64,000 bases of DNA from Deinococcales bacterium (GTDB taxonomy: Bacteria; Deinococcota; Deinococci; Deinococcales; JAAFIG01): contig JAAFIG010000013.1 of the NCBI GenBank assembly GCA_013298595.1, forward strand, positions 56,886-120,885, written 5' to 3'. Below the pieces are notes generated by a model that saw only the letters and a program-made list of their open reading frames with translations, was not told where the DNA came from and ran no database searches. Positions 41,229 through 50,069 of this stretch are shown in pieces. Each line of letters opens with the position of its first letter. Within the stretch, counting starts at the first letter, position 1. The position numbers and the translations under genes were made by a program.

Positions 41229-42674
41229 ATGAACTTAGACTTGATTCGCTCGCTGATCCTGATTGTGCCATTATTGATCGCAGCTATTTTGTACACCGTC
41301 ATCAGCGGTGGTATCCAATTTGCTAAATTACCACTGATATTTTCCGAAACCCTAGGCGCAATCCGCGAACGACACTTTGGCTCGAGCGGACAAATCAGCG
41401 CCTATCAAGCCACCATGATTGCTCTGTGTGGCACTGTTGGCACAGGCAGTATTGTTGGCATTACAGGTGGTATTTTGCTTGGTGGACCTGGCACAATTTT
41501 ATGGCTTTGGGTTTTTGGTGTTCTGGCCATGGCATTAAAGTACGGCGAAGTCACGCTGGCGCAACACCTAAGACGGATTTATAACGACGGCAGTATTCTT
41601 GGTGGACCCTTTTTGTACATTGCTCGAGGTGTGATGCCAAATACTTTTGCCAAGTTCCTTGGTGCGATTTTTGCAGTACTATCCATTATTGCTGCTTTTG
41701 CAATTGGTAATTTAGCACAAATTTCAGGAGCCACCACCGCACTTGAAGCCAGTTTTGATTTACGCCCAGTATTCACCAGTTTGTTACTTGCCATTGTGGT
41801 TCTGGTAATTATCGGTGGTGGGGCAACACGTGTCGCTCGAGTCGCTCAAGTGTTATTTCCACTTATGCTGGCTATTTACACTATTTTGGTACTTGGTTTG
41901 ATTATTAAAAATATTGCTGTGTTACCCAGTGCACTTTCGAGTATTTTCATAGGTGCTTTTTCCTTAAAATCAGCCGTCGCTGGCGGTGGAACTTTTGCTA
42001 TTATCAGCGTTATTTCTCAAGGGTTTGCCCGCAGTATTTTTGCTACCAATGCAGGGCTTGGTGTCTCGAGTATTGCCCATGCTCAGGCGCAAGTGGATCA
42101 TCCTGTAAGACAAGGTTTTTGGGGAGTGGTCGAAGTGTTTGTTGCTTTAATGATTTCAACCTTAACAGCTGTTGCAGTGTTAACTGTGCCTGCTGTTTGG
42201 CAAGGTATGCAAGAAGCTATTCCTGCTGAAACAATCACCAGTGCTTTTCGTTCCCTCGGGCAAGTTGGCACGACTTTCAACGATCAATTTGCCAGTTTGG
42301 GAACAGGTACACTCGCGGTTGTAATCACATTATTTGCAGTGGCTACAACTATTGCTTGGGCATTTTATGCCGAGGAAGCTTTAGGGCATTTATTTGGTGA
42401 TGGAATGCGTTGGACATTGCGTTTAATCTGGGTGGGTATGGTGTTCTTAGCACCATTTATTGTTGTTGAATACACTTCATTTGTTGTCAGTGCCGAATTT
42501 TTACTGGCAATCATGTCTATTCCAAATATTGTTGCGCTTTTTATTCTCATGCCAACCGTGCAAAACTTAACTCGAGGTTTTTTTAGAGGCGAGCCGTACC
42601 AAGCACCAGATATGCCAAACCAACGAACCACTTCTTTGGACGCATATGACAGCATGGAATTTAATCTCGAGTAA
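41229..42674 (+). CDS. Sodium:alanine symporter (AGCS family)
   Basis: 481 residues, about 11 membrane helices. The signatures are ALCGTVGTGSIVGITGGILLGGPGTILWLW and KSAVAGGGTFAIISVISQGFARSIFATNAGLGVSSIAHAQA, which include the substrate and Na+ sites of AgcS. It imports alanine or glycine with sodium. The N-terminal FAKLPLIF and GSSGQISAYQA are also family-typical. Single-gene transcript. Confidence 0.94.
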   Translation: MNLDLIRSLILIVPLLIAAILYTVISGGIQFAKLPLIFSETLGAIRERHFGSSGQISAYQATMIALCGTVGTGSIVGITGGILLGGPGTILWLWVFGVLAMALKYGEVTLAQHLRRIYNDGSILGGPFLYIARGVMPNTFAKFLGAIFAVLSIIAAFAIGNLAQISGATTALEASFDLRPVFTSLLLAIVVLVIIGGGATRVARVAQVLFPLMLAIYTILVLGLIIKNIAVLPSALSSIFIGAFSLKSAVAGGGTFAIISVISQGFARSIFATNAGLGVSSIAHAQAQVDHPVRQGFWGVVEVFVALMISTLTAVAVLTVPAVWQGMQEAIPAETITSAFRSLGQVGTTFNDQFASLGTGTLAVVITLFAVATTIAWAFYAEEALGHLFGDGMRWTLRLIWVGMVFLAPFIVVEYTSFVVSAEFLLAIMSIPNIVALFILMPTVQNLTRGFFRGEPYQAPDMPNQRTTSLDAYDSMEFNLE

Positions 42675-42753
42675 AGCCCAACTCATGATCTCACATTTGC
42701 TTACGGCATCATATTGATATGCCTTACGGCTCGAGACAATCAAGAGGAAAGAA

Positions 42754-43872
42754 TTGATGAAAAAAGTTGTTGTCGCCTTTGGAACCCGTCCCGAAGCCAT
42801 CAAAATGGCACCTGTGATCTTTGGTTTACGCCAACAACCTGGTCTCGAGACCATTGTGCTTTCGACGGGTCAACACAAAGAACAATTACTTGATGGCTTA
42901 CGGATTTTTGGTATCACCCCAGATATTGACCTTGAAGTCATGACTGATCGGCAAACCTTACCGATTTTAATGGGTAAAATTGTGCCGTTAGCTGCCGAGA
43001 AATTACGTGAATTAAAAGCCGATTATGTGCTGGTACATGGCGATACCCTGACCAGTTTTGCTGTTTGTTTAGCTGCGTTTTTTGAACGCATTCCTGTTGG
43101 GCATGTTGAAGCGGGCTTACGCAGTTTTAACATGGCAGAACCATTCCCAGAAGAAGCCAATCGGCGTTTAACCGATGTGCTGACTGACCTTGATTTACCA
43201 CCAACTCGAGGTAATGCCGAAAATATTTTACGCGAAGCCAAAATTAACCCCAATATTGTGGTCACAGGTCAAACCGAAGTGGATGCCGTGTTATATGCCA
43301 GCACTCGAGGAACATTGCCAAAAATCCCCACAGACAAACGAATTGTTACCATGACCATGCACCGCCGCGAAAACCTGCCATTTATGACAGACATTGCCAA
43401 AGCAATTGCCAAAGTTGCTTTGGCACACCCAGAATGTCACTTTGTTTACCCTGTCCATCTCAACCCAGCAGTGCGCGAAGCTGTTTACCCAAGTTTGCAA
43501 CCCTTAGAAAATTGTAGTTTACTCGAGCCACTGGATTTTGGCAGTATGGCTGCTCTGATGAAAGCCTCGAGCCTGATTGTCACAGACAGCGGTGGCTTAC
43601 AAGAAGGTGGAGCAACCCTAGGTGTACCAGTGGTTGTGTTACGAAACGTCACAGAACGCCCAGAGGGATTAACGGTTAATGCTCTGAAACTGGCGGGTAC
43701 AGACCCAGAAACAGTTTTTGAAATCATTCATACGTTGCTCTCGAGCGACGAAGAGTTAAGCAAAATGCAAAACCGACCAAATCCGTATGGTGATGGACAT
43801 GCGGGGATCCGCTGCGCTCAAGCGGTGGCATGGCGTTTAGGCTTAGCCGAACGACCAAAAGATTGGCAGTAA
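42754..43872 (+). CDS. wecB: UDP-N-acetylglucosamine 2-epimerase (non-hydrolysing)
   Basis: 372 residues. [14 protein letters not shown] at the N-terminus, [35 protein letters not shown] in the middle, and [30 protein letters not shown] at the C-terminus cover the catalytic Asp, Glu and His sites. It makes UDP-ManNAc for surface polysaccharide. No other sugar gene is adjacent. AGAGGA precedes the ATG. It converges with the TetR gene one base apart. Confidence 0.95.
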   Translation: MMKKVVVAFGTRPEAIKMAPVIFGLRQQPGLETIVLSTGQHKEQLLDGLRIFGITPDIDLEVMTDRQTLPILMGKIVPLAAEKLRELKADYVLVHGDTLTSFAVCLAAFFERIPVGHVEAGLRSFNMAEPFPEEANRRLTDVLTDLDLPPTRGNAENILREAKINPNIVVTGQTEVDAVLYASTRGTLPKIPTDKRIVTMTMHRRENLPFMTDIAKAIAKVALAHPECHFVYPVHLNPAVREAVYPSLQPLENCSLLEPLDFGSMAALMKASSLIVTDSGGLQEGGATLGVPVVVLRNVTERPEGLTVNALKLAGTDPETVFEIIHTLLSSDEELSKMQNRPNPYGDGHAGIRCAQAVAWRLGLAERPKDWQ

Positions 43873-43873
43873 A

Positions 43874-44500
43874 TTAGCTTGGTGAGCGTACCAATAAGCC
43901 TTGTAGCAATGTTGTTTGTACCACCCAAGTAATTTCCTCGAGATATGTGTCTGTGATTGGTTGTTGGGCTATTGGGGCTTCGATTAAAAGGTTTGCAAGT
44001 CCATGAATAGTGCTCCAAACAACCAGTGCCAGCGCTTGAGCTTGACCTGTTATCACTAGTTTGGTTGTTTGCATACTGCGAATGGTTGCAATTAAAATTT
44101 CAAAAGTTTCATTGGCAATGTCGGTTAGTTCATCAGGTGTGCCCGGCGGTTCACATAACGTTTTGCGGAACATAAAGCGGAATTCTGTTGCGTGGGTCAA
44201 GGCAAATTGTATGTAACCAATTCCGATTCCTTGCATTGTGGCAATGGGGTCTTGTTGTTGTTTGTTGTGCATAATATTTTTCAGTTCAATAAAAGCATCT
44301 ATGGCAAGGGCACGCAATAAGGCGCGTTTATCGACAAAGTGGTGGTATGGCGCTGCGTGGCTGACTCCTGCTCGGCGAGCAACTTCACGCAGTGTGATGG
44401 TGTCTATATTGTTTTCGGCGGCTAAGGCTCGGGCTGCCTCGAGTAAGGCTTGGCGTAAATTGCCGTGGTGGTATGTGGTGTTTTTGTTGGGTTGGCTCAT
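43874..44500 (-). CDS. TetR-family repressor
   Basis: 208 residues. The HTH is near the N-terminus (ITLREVARRAGVSHAAPYHHFVDKRALLRALA). The C-terminal part is a ligand-binding TetR_C helix bundle (WSTIHGLANLLIE). It is divergent from the flavodoxin-fold reductase, and the shared region holds perfect inverted repeats over the reductase promoter, so it very likely represses that gene and itself. Confidence 0.94.
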   Translation of the reverse strand: MSQPNKNTTYHHGNLRQALLEAARALAAENNIDTITLREVARRAGVSHAAPYHHFVDKRALLRALAIDAFIELKNIMHNKQQQDPIATMQGIGIGYIQFALTHATEFRFMFRKTLCEPPGTPDELTDIANETFEILIATIRSMQTTKLVITGQAQALALVVWSTIHGLANLLIEAPIAQQPITDTYLEEITWVVQTTLLQGLLVRSPS

Positions 44501-44534
44501 AGGTATGGTTTTACCTTAGCCGAAATCGCTTAAC

Positions 44535-44595
44535 TTGACAATAGAAAGATTATGGTTTATCTTTACGATGTAAAGAATCTAGGCGATGTAAAGAT
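44535..44595 (+). promoter_or_regulatory. TetR operator overlapping the reductase promoter
   Basis: Promoter TTGACA (44535-44540), 17-base spacer, TATCTT (44558-44563). The inverted repeat TCTTTAC-GAT-GTAAAGA (44560-44576) covers the -10. A third half-site GTAAAGAT at 44588-44595 repeats 18 bases on. The reductase start is the ATG at 44606 with AAGGA. Confidence 0.75.
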
Positions 44596-44605
44596 AAGGA
44601 GTTTT

Positions 44606-45220
44606 ATGAAAATACTGTTGATCCTCGGACACCCAAACCAACAATCCTTTTGCAACGCAATACTCGAGCAATATGCGCAAGGCGTGCAAAGTAACCAAGC
44701 AGAAGTCAAAATCTTGCGACTTGGCAATTTGCAATTTAATCCAATCAGTCAAGGGTACGGGCAACCAATGGTACTCGAGCCAGATTTAATCCAAGCTCAG
44801 CAACAAATCGCTTGGGCAGATCATTTGGTTTTTGTATATCCAACTTGGTGGGGTAACACACCCGCTATACTGCAAGGTTTTATTGACCGAACCTTTTTGC
44901 CTGGTTTTGCCTTTCAATACAAACAGGATTCGATTTGGTGGGATAGGTTACTGACGGGTAAAACTGCCAGAATTATCACCACAATGGATGGCACCAGTTG
45001 GTGGCATTACCTGATGCACTTTGCCCCTGGAATTAACAGTTTAAAACGCTCGGTATTGCATTTTTGTGGTGTCAAAACAGTTAAAACAACCATCATCGAA
45101 AGTGTCCGTTCTTCCAGCCTCGAGCAACGCCAAAAATGGCTTGAGCAAATAAAAAACCTTGGATCTCGAGATTCGCAATCAGTACAACGCCGCACCGACC
45201 AGCCCAGCATCCGCACCTAA
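44606..45220 (+). CDS. NAD(P)H-dependent oxidoreductase (flavodoxin fold, MdaB/KefF-like)
   Basis: About 204 residues. FMN-binding ILGHPNQQSFCNAILEQY at the N-terminus, VYPTWWGNTPAILQGFIDRTFLPGFAF in the middle, and a C-terminal dimer helix. Likely reduces quinones or electrophiles and is induced through TetR. The open frame begins upstream inside the promoter; the ATG at 44606 has AAGGA five bases before it. The 3' end overlaps the opposite ROK gene by 42 bases. Confidence 0.92.
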   Translation: MKILLILGHPNQQSFCNAILEQYAQGVQSNQAEVKILRLGNLQFNPISQGYGQPMVLEPDLIQAQQQIAWADHLVFVYPTWWGNTPAILQGFIDRTFLPGFAFQYKQDSIWWDRLLTGKTARIITTMDGTSWWHYLMHFAPGINSLKRSVLHFCGVKTVKTTIIESVRSSSLEQRQKWLEQIKNLGSRDSQSVQRRTDQPSIRT

Positions 45221-46009
45221 TTTTGCCTGTACAACCTCGAGTGTATTCCACGGTAGCCCAAATTGCTCGAGGTGTGATTGAACTTGTGGTAAGTATCCAG
45301 ATGCTAAACCTAAGCCCCCGCCCAGTGCTGCCCGTTCAATACCCAAAATAGCTCTGAGATTGGCTAAGAGCCGTGCTATTCGCTTAGTACTATCTGTCAG
45401 TATTGCCTGTGCCTGTGTATCACCTGCATTTGCTCGAGTGACAATTTCTTTAGCCCCTGCCCAATGATGTTTCTCAGCTAATTGATCGAGTGCAGACCCG
45501 CTGGCAATAAACTCGAGTGGTGTGTCGGTATCGGTCAGGGTAAAACCAAGTTCAGCATGAAGTCCGTGTGGTGTTGTATGCAAGGCTTGATTGATGATTA
45601 ACCCCCCACCAATGCCAGTCGAAACTGTAATAAAAGCAAAATCTCGAGTACCCTGCCCAGCCCCAAGCATAAACTCTCCCCAAGCAGCGGCATCGGCATC
45701 ATTAAGCACTTTTGTCTCGAGTTGCGTGCGTTCTGTAAACCAAGTAGCAACATCTATGCCATTATGCCAATTGTGCAAAGTGTGGTTATTTAAGGCAGTT
45801 ACAACACCATTTGCCACACTGCCACAAGCGGCGACACGAATGTCTCGAGTAACAGGTAATTTCGCTTGAATCAGCGTCAGACATGCCTCGAGTAGGTTAT
45901 TTGGGCTGCGATCATCTGGGGTGGGTATTTGTGACCGCTCGAGTAGTTGCGAACCGTCCCAGAGAGCCGCCGCGAGTTTTGTGCCACCAATATCAAGAGC
46001 AAGTATCAT
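45179..46009 (-). CDS. ROK-family sugar kinase-like protein without the zinc motif
   Basis: 276 residues. The ATP-binding DIGGTKLAAALW starts it, with TGIGGGLIIN and the HAEL segment later. The CxCGxxGCxE zinc site of most ROK kinases is missing; the region reads TDTDTPLEFIASGSAL. So it may still be a glucokinase-type enzyme with a rebuilt loop or a non-kinase relative. ATG overlaps the permease stop (ATGA). Confidence 0.87.
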   Translation of the reverse strand: MILALDIGGTKLAAALWDGSQLLERSQIPTPDDRSPNNLLEACLTLIQAKLPVTRDIRVAACGSVANGVVTALNNHTLHNWHNGIDVATWFTERTQLETKVLNDADAAAWGEFMLGAGQGTRDFAFITVSTGIGGGLIINQALHTTPHGLHAELGFTLTDTDTPLEFIASGSALDQLAEKHHWAGAKEIVTRANAGDTQAQAILTDSTKRIARLLANLRAILGIERAALGGGLGLASGYLPQVQSHLEQFGLPWNTLEVVQAKLGADAGLVGAALY

Positions 46010-47223
46010 CGGATGATTTTAGCGGGTTCGATACCCACAGCGCGACGCGCAGGAATAAAAGCAGCTAGTAAAGTGGCAATTAGACTTACGGCACTGACCC
46101 AGAGAAAATCGGTCACTCGAGGGTCAGCGGGTAAGGCGTTGATAAAAAATAAATCTCCAGGTAGCCGAAATGGAAAGATCACAAAATAATAACTGACTAA
46201 CAGCCCTAGAATATTGCCAAGGATTAAGCCAATACCGCCCAGTACTGCCCCCTCGAGTAAAAAAATATTTTGTACAGTTTTCGCACTTGCGCCCATAGCA
46301 CGCAAAATAGCGATTTCTTGGGTTTTTTCAAATACAGTTAGTAAAAAAACATTGACCATGCCAAATGCAGCCACAATTAAAATCAGTACCAGCACCGCGC
46401 CAATAACTTGTTTTTGTAAGGTCATCGAGTCAATTAGGTTACGGTAGGCATCTTGCCAAGGTCTGCCATAAAATTCTGAGCCACTGTTTGGATTTGGGCT
46501 AATGGGTAAAGTATTTGCTAGTTTAGGGGCAAGATTTGGATTGGTTAAACGCACATGATAACCACTGATATTGACTCCCGATTTTTTCTCGAGTTGCAAT
46601 TTTTGTAAGTTCACAAAAGCAATAACATTATCAATTTGGTAATTGTTGGTTGTATAAGACCCGTGATAGACAAACTTAGCAACTTTTGATGTAGACAAAT
46701 TAAAACCATCAAACAGCAACATATAAATTTCATCACCAGGCAGTGGTGACAAGGTTCTGGCAATATCTCGACCCAGCAAAATACCATTGACTGGTAGCGT
46801 CTCGAGGCGTTTTCGATCATCGGCGTTCAGATTCAGAGATTTGGCTTCCTCGAGCGGGACAACACCGTACAACAAGGCTGGGGCTTGTGCACCGCCACGT
46901 CCTTTTGAAGCGCGGCGCGATAGTAAACTAAAACTCTCGAGGTACGGCGCAAATGCCACAACATCTTTATTTTTGCTCAGGCGTTGCTCGAGATTTGTAT
47001 CTGGTTTTGTTCCACCATAATCTTTTTGCCAAGACTCGAGTGAAATATGCGGTTGGGCTTTGATGGTGGCACTAAAAAGTGCATCTATAAAACCATTGGT
47101 TAAGGATAACGCTGTGGTTAAAACCATCACCCCAATGGCAACACCTAACACACTGATCAGATTTTGGGTGGTTCGACGACGCAAATGGCGTTGCGCTAAA
47201 AACCAAGAAAGTTGAAGATTCAT
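46006..47223 (-). CDS. ABC transporter permease of the LolC/FtsX-MacB type
   Basis: 405 residues: one N-terminal helix (NLISVLGVAIGVMVLTTALSL), a large periplasmic MacB-like domain, then three C-terminal helices of FtsX type (VLVLILIVAAFGMVNVFLLTVFEKTQEIAILRAMGASAKTV). Such permeases extrude lipoproteins or peptides with an ATPase subunit; none is in the window, so it is an orphan. It overlaps aguB and the ROK gene by four bases each. Confidence 0.9.
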   Translation of the reverse strand: MNLQLSWFLAQRHLRRRTTQNLISVLGVAIGVMVLTTALSLTNGFIDALFSATIKAQPHISLESWQKDYGGTKPDTNLEQRLSKNKDVVAFAPYLESFSLLSRRASKGRGGAQAPALLYGVVPLEEAKSLNLNADDRKRLETLPVNGILLGRDIARTLSPLPGDEIYMLLFDGFNLSTSKVAKFVYHGSYTTNNYQIDNVIAFVNLQKLQLEKKSGVNISGYHVRLTNPNLAPKLANTLPISPNPNSGSEFYGRPWQDAYRNLIDSMTLQKQVIGAVLVLILIVAAFGMVNVFLLTVFEKTQEIAILRAMGASAKTVQNIFLLEGAVLGGIGLILGNILGLLVSYYFVIFPFRLPGDLFFINALPADPRVTDFLWVSAVSLIATLLAAFIPARRAVGIEPAKIIR

Positions 47224-48089
47224 CGCTTTGTTTTACCATCCAATGTTAAGAGTGGTGCATATAAATCTGGACGACGGTCGCGGAAGAATCCCATACCAGC
47301 CCGATGACTTCTGGCTTTCTCGAGGTCAAGGTCTGCATAAAGAATAGTTTCTTCGCTTTGGTTGGCTTCAGCAATTTTTTCACCATTGTAATCGCAAATA
47401 AAACTTGAGCCATAATAGGTTTGGCTTAAACCATGAATGACTTCTGTGCCAACTCGGTTGGCTGCGCCTAAGTACATGGCATTACAAACAGCATGTCCAA
47501 TCATGGCGCGTTGCCATGCCACATGGGTATTGGGCGAAGCAACTTCGGCTGGTTCAGAACCAATAGCGGTTGGGTACAATAAAATTTCTGCACCCAGTAA
47601 TGCCATAGCTCGAGCCGATTCTGGGTACCACTGATCCCAACAAATACCGGTGCCAACATGTCCAACAGCGGTTTTATAAGCTTGAAAACCAGTATCACCA
47701 GGATTGAAATAATATTTTTCTGCATATCCAGGACCATCGGGGATATGGCTTTTGCGGTAAACCCCAAGAATTTCGCCACTCGAGTCTATTGTTGCTAGGC
47801 TATTAAATCTTGCCTGACCAGCTAATTCAAAAAAAGAAACAGGTAAAACCGAATTGTTTTCTTTGGCTAATTTCTGAAAAATTGATAAAAAAGGATGTCC
47901 CTCGAGCGGATGTGCTAATGCAAAAAATTCTTCGCGTTGCACTTGACACCAATACAAATTCTCGAATAGCTCGGGTAATAAAATCAGGTTTGCACCATTT
48001 TTAGCAGCTATCGAAACAAAAGCAATGGCTTTCTCGAGATTTTGGCGTAAAGAATTGGTCATGGACATTTGAATAACGGCTAGTTTCAT
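47220..48089 (-). CDS. aguB: N-carbamoylputrescine amidase
   Basis: 289 residues of the nitrilase superfamily with triad E40 (LPELFE), K113 (YRKSHIPDGPGY) and C150 (GICWDQWYPE). The HIPDGPGYAEKYYFNPG block is typical of AguB. It converts N-carbamoylputrescine to putrescine, ammonia and CO2. The upstream part of the frame is excluded because ATG 48089 follows GGAGTT and gives the family start. Partner aguA is at 48449. Confidence 0.94.
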   Translation of the reverse strand: MKLAVIQMSMTNSLRQNLEKAIAFVSIAAKNGANLILLPELFENLYWCQVQREEFFALAHPLEGHPFLSIFQKLAKENNSVLPVSFFELAGQARFNSLATIDSSGEILGVYRKSHIPDGPGYAEKYYFNPGDTGFQAYKTAVGHVGTGICWDQWYPESARAMALLGAEILLYPTAIGSEPAEVASPNTHVAWQRAMIGHAVCNAMYLGAANRVGTEVIHGLSQTYYGSSFICDYNGEKIAEANQSEETILYADLDLEKARSHRAGMGFFRDRRPDLYAPLLTLDGKTKR

Positions 48090-48110
48090 AGTAACTCCAG
48101 AATAAATGGC

Positions 48111-48116
48111 TAAGAT
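48111..48116 (+). promoter_or_regulatory. Leaderless -10 box before the DUF4180 gene
   Basis: TAAGAT, six bases before the ATG at 48123. Confidence 0.5.
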
Positions 48117-48122
48117 GGTTGA

Positions 48123-48452
48123 ATGCAAAAAAGTCTGGTGATTGCTGCTGATGTGGGCTTACGAATAACGGCGATTGCTGATATTGCCGAGGTGTTTGGT
48201 CAGTGTTATGGAAAAGATGGTTTGTTGCTGACCCAAGCCGATTTGACTGCGGATTTTTTTGATTTACAAACAGGAATAGCTGGTGAGTTATTCCAGAAAT
48301 GTACCAATTATCAAATACAACTTGCGTTGGTGGTTACTGATTTACAGGCTTACAGTCCAAGAATTGCAGAACTTGCTTTTGAACATCGTCATCATCGGCT
48401 CATTCGATTTTTTGAGTCTGTCGCCCAAGCCAAAGCATGGCTAGAAGCCTAA
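48123..48452 (+). CDS. DUF4180-domain protein
   Basis: 109 residues that match DUF4180 over their full length: GLLLTQADLTADFFDLQTGIAGELFQKCTNYQIQLALV is diagnostic. Function unknown. It sits between the two agmatine genes on the opposite strand: its 5' end is 33 bases from the aguB start and its stop overlaps that of aguA. No CTCGAG inside. Confidence 0.85.
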   Translation: MQKSLVIAADVGLRITAIADIAEVFGQCYGKDGLLLTQADLTADFFDLQTGIAGELFQKCTNYQIQLALVVTDLQAYSPRIAELAFEHRHHRLIRFFESVAQAKAWLEA

Positions 48453-49498
48453 ATAGCTGGTTGTTGTTGTGTGACACAATGAAAACTACCACCACCATGA
48501 ATTAACCCATGACTGTTGCAACCAATTACTTGCCGATCAGGGAAATGGGGTCTTAGTAACTCGAGAACGCGTTGATCGTTAGGGTCGTTGTAGGTTGGTA
48601 CAATCACACAACCATTGCCGATATAAAAATTGGCATAGGTTGGTGGTAAACGAGCACCATCTAAACCTTCGGCTTTGGCATATTCACCACTGAGAAATAT
48701 TTTATTTTTTGGTAATGGAATCGTAACAATTGTAAATGGCTGTCCCTGTAAATCTGTAAAACTTCGTAGCAACTCGAGGTTGTGCTCAAGTACAGCGTAA
48801 TTTGGGTCGGTTGGGTCTTCGCAAATACAAGTCACGATTGTATCAGCAGCAATAAATCGTGTGATCGTATCCACATGCCCGTCGGTGTGATCGTTTTCTA
48901 AACCATCTTCAAGCCATAAAATTTTTTCTACACCCAGATAATCACGCAGTACTTGCTCGAGCTGATCTTGGTTCATTTGCGGGTTGCGGTGTTTCTCGAG
49001 TAAGCATTGACGTGTGGTTAACAGTATACCCGCGCCGTTCACCTCGAGCGCACCTCCTTCCATAACAACTTTTGTTTGTGTGCGTTGAATGTTTTGCTGC
49101 TGACAAATAAAAGTTGGCATTTGATCATCTAATTCAGCAGCAAACTTTTCGCCCCAACCATTAAATTTCCAATCTATTGCCATAATTTCTTGATTTCGAG
49201 TGACAAATATAGGCGCGCAATCTCGAAACCAAACATCGTTATGGGCTTGCAAATGAAAACCAATATTTGCGCTACCTAGCCTCGCCTTGGCATCTTCGTG
49301 TGCTTCGGTATCTCGGCAGACTAATTCGACTCGTTCAAACTGAGCTAAAACTTGTAAAAACGCAGCAAAATCTTGGCGTACAGGCTCGAGATACCCAAGC
49401 CACATTTCATTATTGGCAGGATAACCAGTCCAAACGCATTGGTGGGCTGCCCATTCTGGGGGCATGGTAAAACCTTGTTCTCGAGGAGTTTGACTCAT
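48449..49498 (-). CDS. aguA: Agmatine deiminase
   Basis: 349 residues of the guanidine-modifying superfamily. The N-terminal MPPEWAAHQCVWTGYPANNEMW binds substrate, DNDHTDGH-like ENDHTDGHVD holds catalytic residues, and nucleophile C341 is in HGGGSFHC near the C-terminus. It converts agmatine to N-carbamoylputrescine for AguB. Agmatine would come from arginine decarboxylase, not in the window. The start has TATGCT six bases before it. Confidence 0.95.
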   Translation of the reverse strand: MSQTPREQGFTMPPEWAAHQCVWTGYPANNEMWLGYLEPVRQDFAAFLQVLAQFERVELVCRDTEAHEDAKARLGSANIGFHLQAHNDVWFRDCAPIFVTRNQEIMAIDWKFNGWGEKFAAELDDQMPTFICQQQNIQRTQTKVVMEGGALEVNGAGILLTTRQCLLEKHRNPQMNQDQLEQVLRDYLGVEKILWLEDGLENDHTDGHVDTITRFIAADTIVTCICEDPTDPNYAVLEHNLELLRSFTDLQGQPFTIVTIPLPKNKIFLSGEYAKAEGLDGARLPPTYANFYIGNGCVIVPTYNDPNDQRVLELLRPHFPDRQVIGCNSHGLIHGGGSFHCVTQQQPAI

Positions 49499-49504
49499 GG
49501 TCTT

Positions 49505-49510
49505 AGCATA
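49505..49510 (-). promoter_or_regulatory. Leaderless -10 box before aguA
   Basis: TATGCT, six bases before the ATG at 49498. Confidence 0.5.
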
Positions 49511-49555
49511 CGTGATTTAGGACTTTGATGAACAGTTTGGTTTGGCAATTTCGAG

Positions 49556-49561
49556 TACACT
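49556..49561 (+). promoter_or_regulatory. Leaderless -10 box before the second lipoprotein gene
   Basis: TACACT, seven bases before the ATG at 49569. Confidence 0.5.
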
Positions 49562-49568
49562 ATTTGTC

Positions 49569-50030
49569 ATGAAAAAGAATTTCATTGGGATTTTAGCGTT
49601 GTTTGTGCTGTTTTTTGCCGCTTGTGCTCCAGCACCTATGGCTCGAGTAGCTGCTAAAGATGTTTTTCCATTAAAACTCAACGAAGTTTGGGAATTACGC
49701 GCTTTTAAACCCGCAGAGCCTGCTCCTCAAGTTTTTCCATTTGAACTCTACGACGAACCAGAATTTGATGAAGACGGCGATGTGGCTGCTTTTGCCGAAG
49801 CTGGAAAATACGAAGCTGAAATGTATTATTTGATTAAAGATCAAGTCTTACTGGTGGCTATTTCGCTTACCAAAGGTTCAGACCCCGAACTGGTTTTTTG
49901 TGTGCTCGATACCTCGCGCAACAAAGTCAAATTAACAGGTACATCGTTTTTTGGTCGCACGAGCGAATTACAAACCATTGGTTCCTTGCCCCGCACCCGT
50001 TTTGCGGTTTGCGAATTGAGCCGTAAATAA
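49569..50030 (+). CDS. Lipoprotein of unknown function
   Basis: About 153 residues. Signal KKNFIGILALFVLFFAAC ends in a lipobox (FAAC). The mature part is beta-rich and acidic (PEFDEDGDVAAFAEAGKYEAEM) with no family recognised. The frame is open to 49542, but ATG 49569 follows a -10 box and starts the signal peptide. Divergent from aguA, 70 bases away. Confidence 0.82.
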   Translation: MKKNFIGILALFVLFFAACAPAPMARVAAKDVFPLKLNEVWELRAFKPAEPAPQVFPFELYDEPEFDEDGDVAAFAEAGKYEAEMYYLIKDQVLLVAISLTKGSDPELVFCVLDTSRNKVKLTGTSFFGRTSELQTIGSLPRTRFAVCELSRK

Positions 50031-50056
50031 ATATTTTGTTTGTAACAGAATCATGG

Positions 50057-50062
50057 TAGGCT
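50057..50062 (+). promoter_or_regulatory. Leaderless -10 box before the helicase gene
   Basis: TAGGCT, seven bases before the ATG at 50070; those seven bases complete a CTCGAG. Confidence 0.5.
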
Positions 50063-50069
50063 CGAGGCT

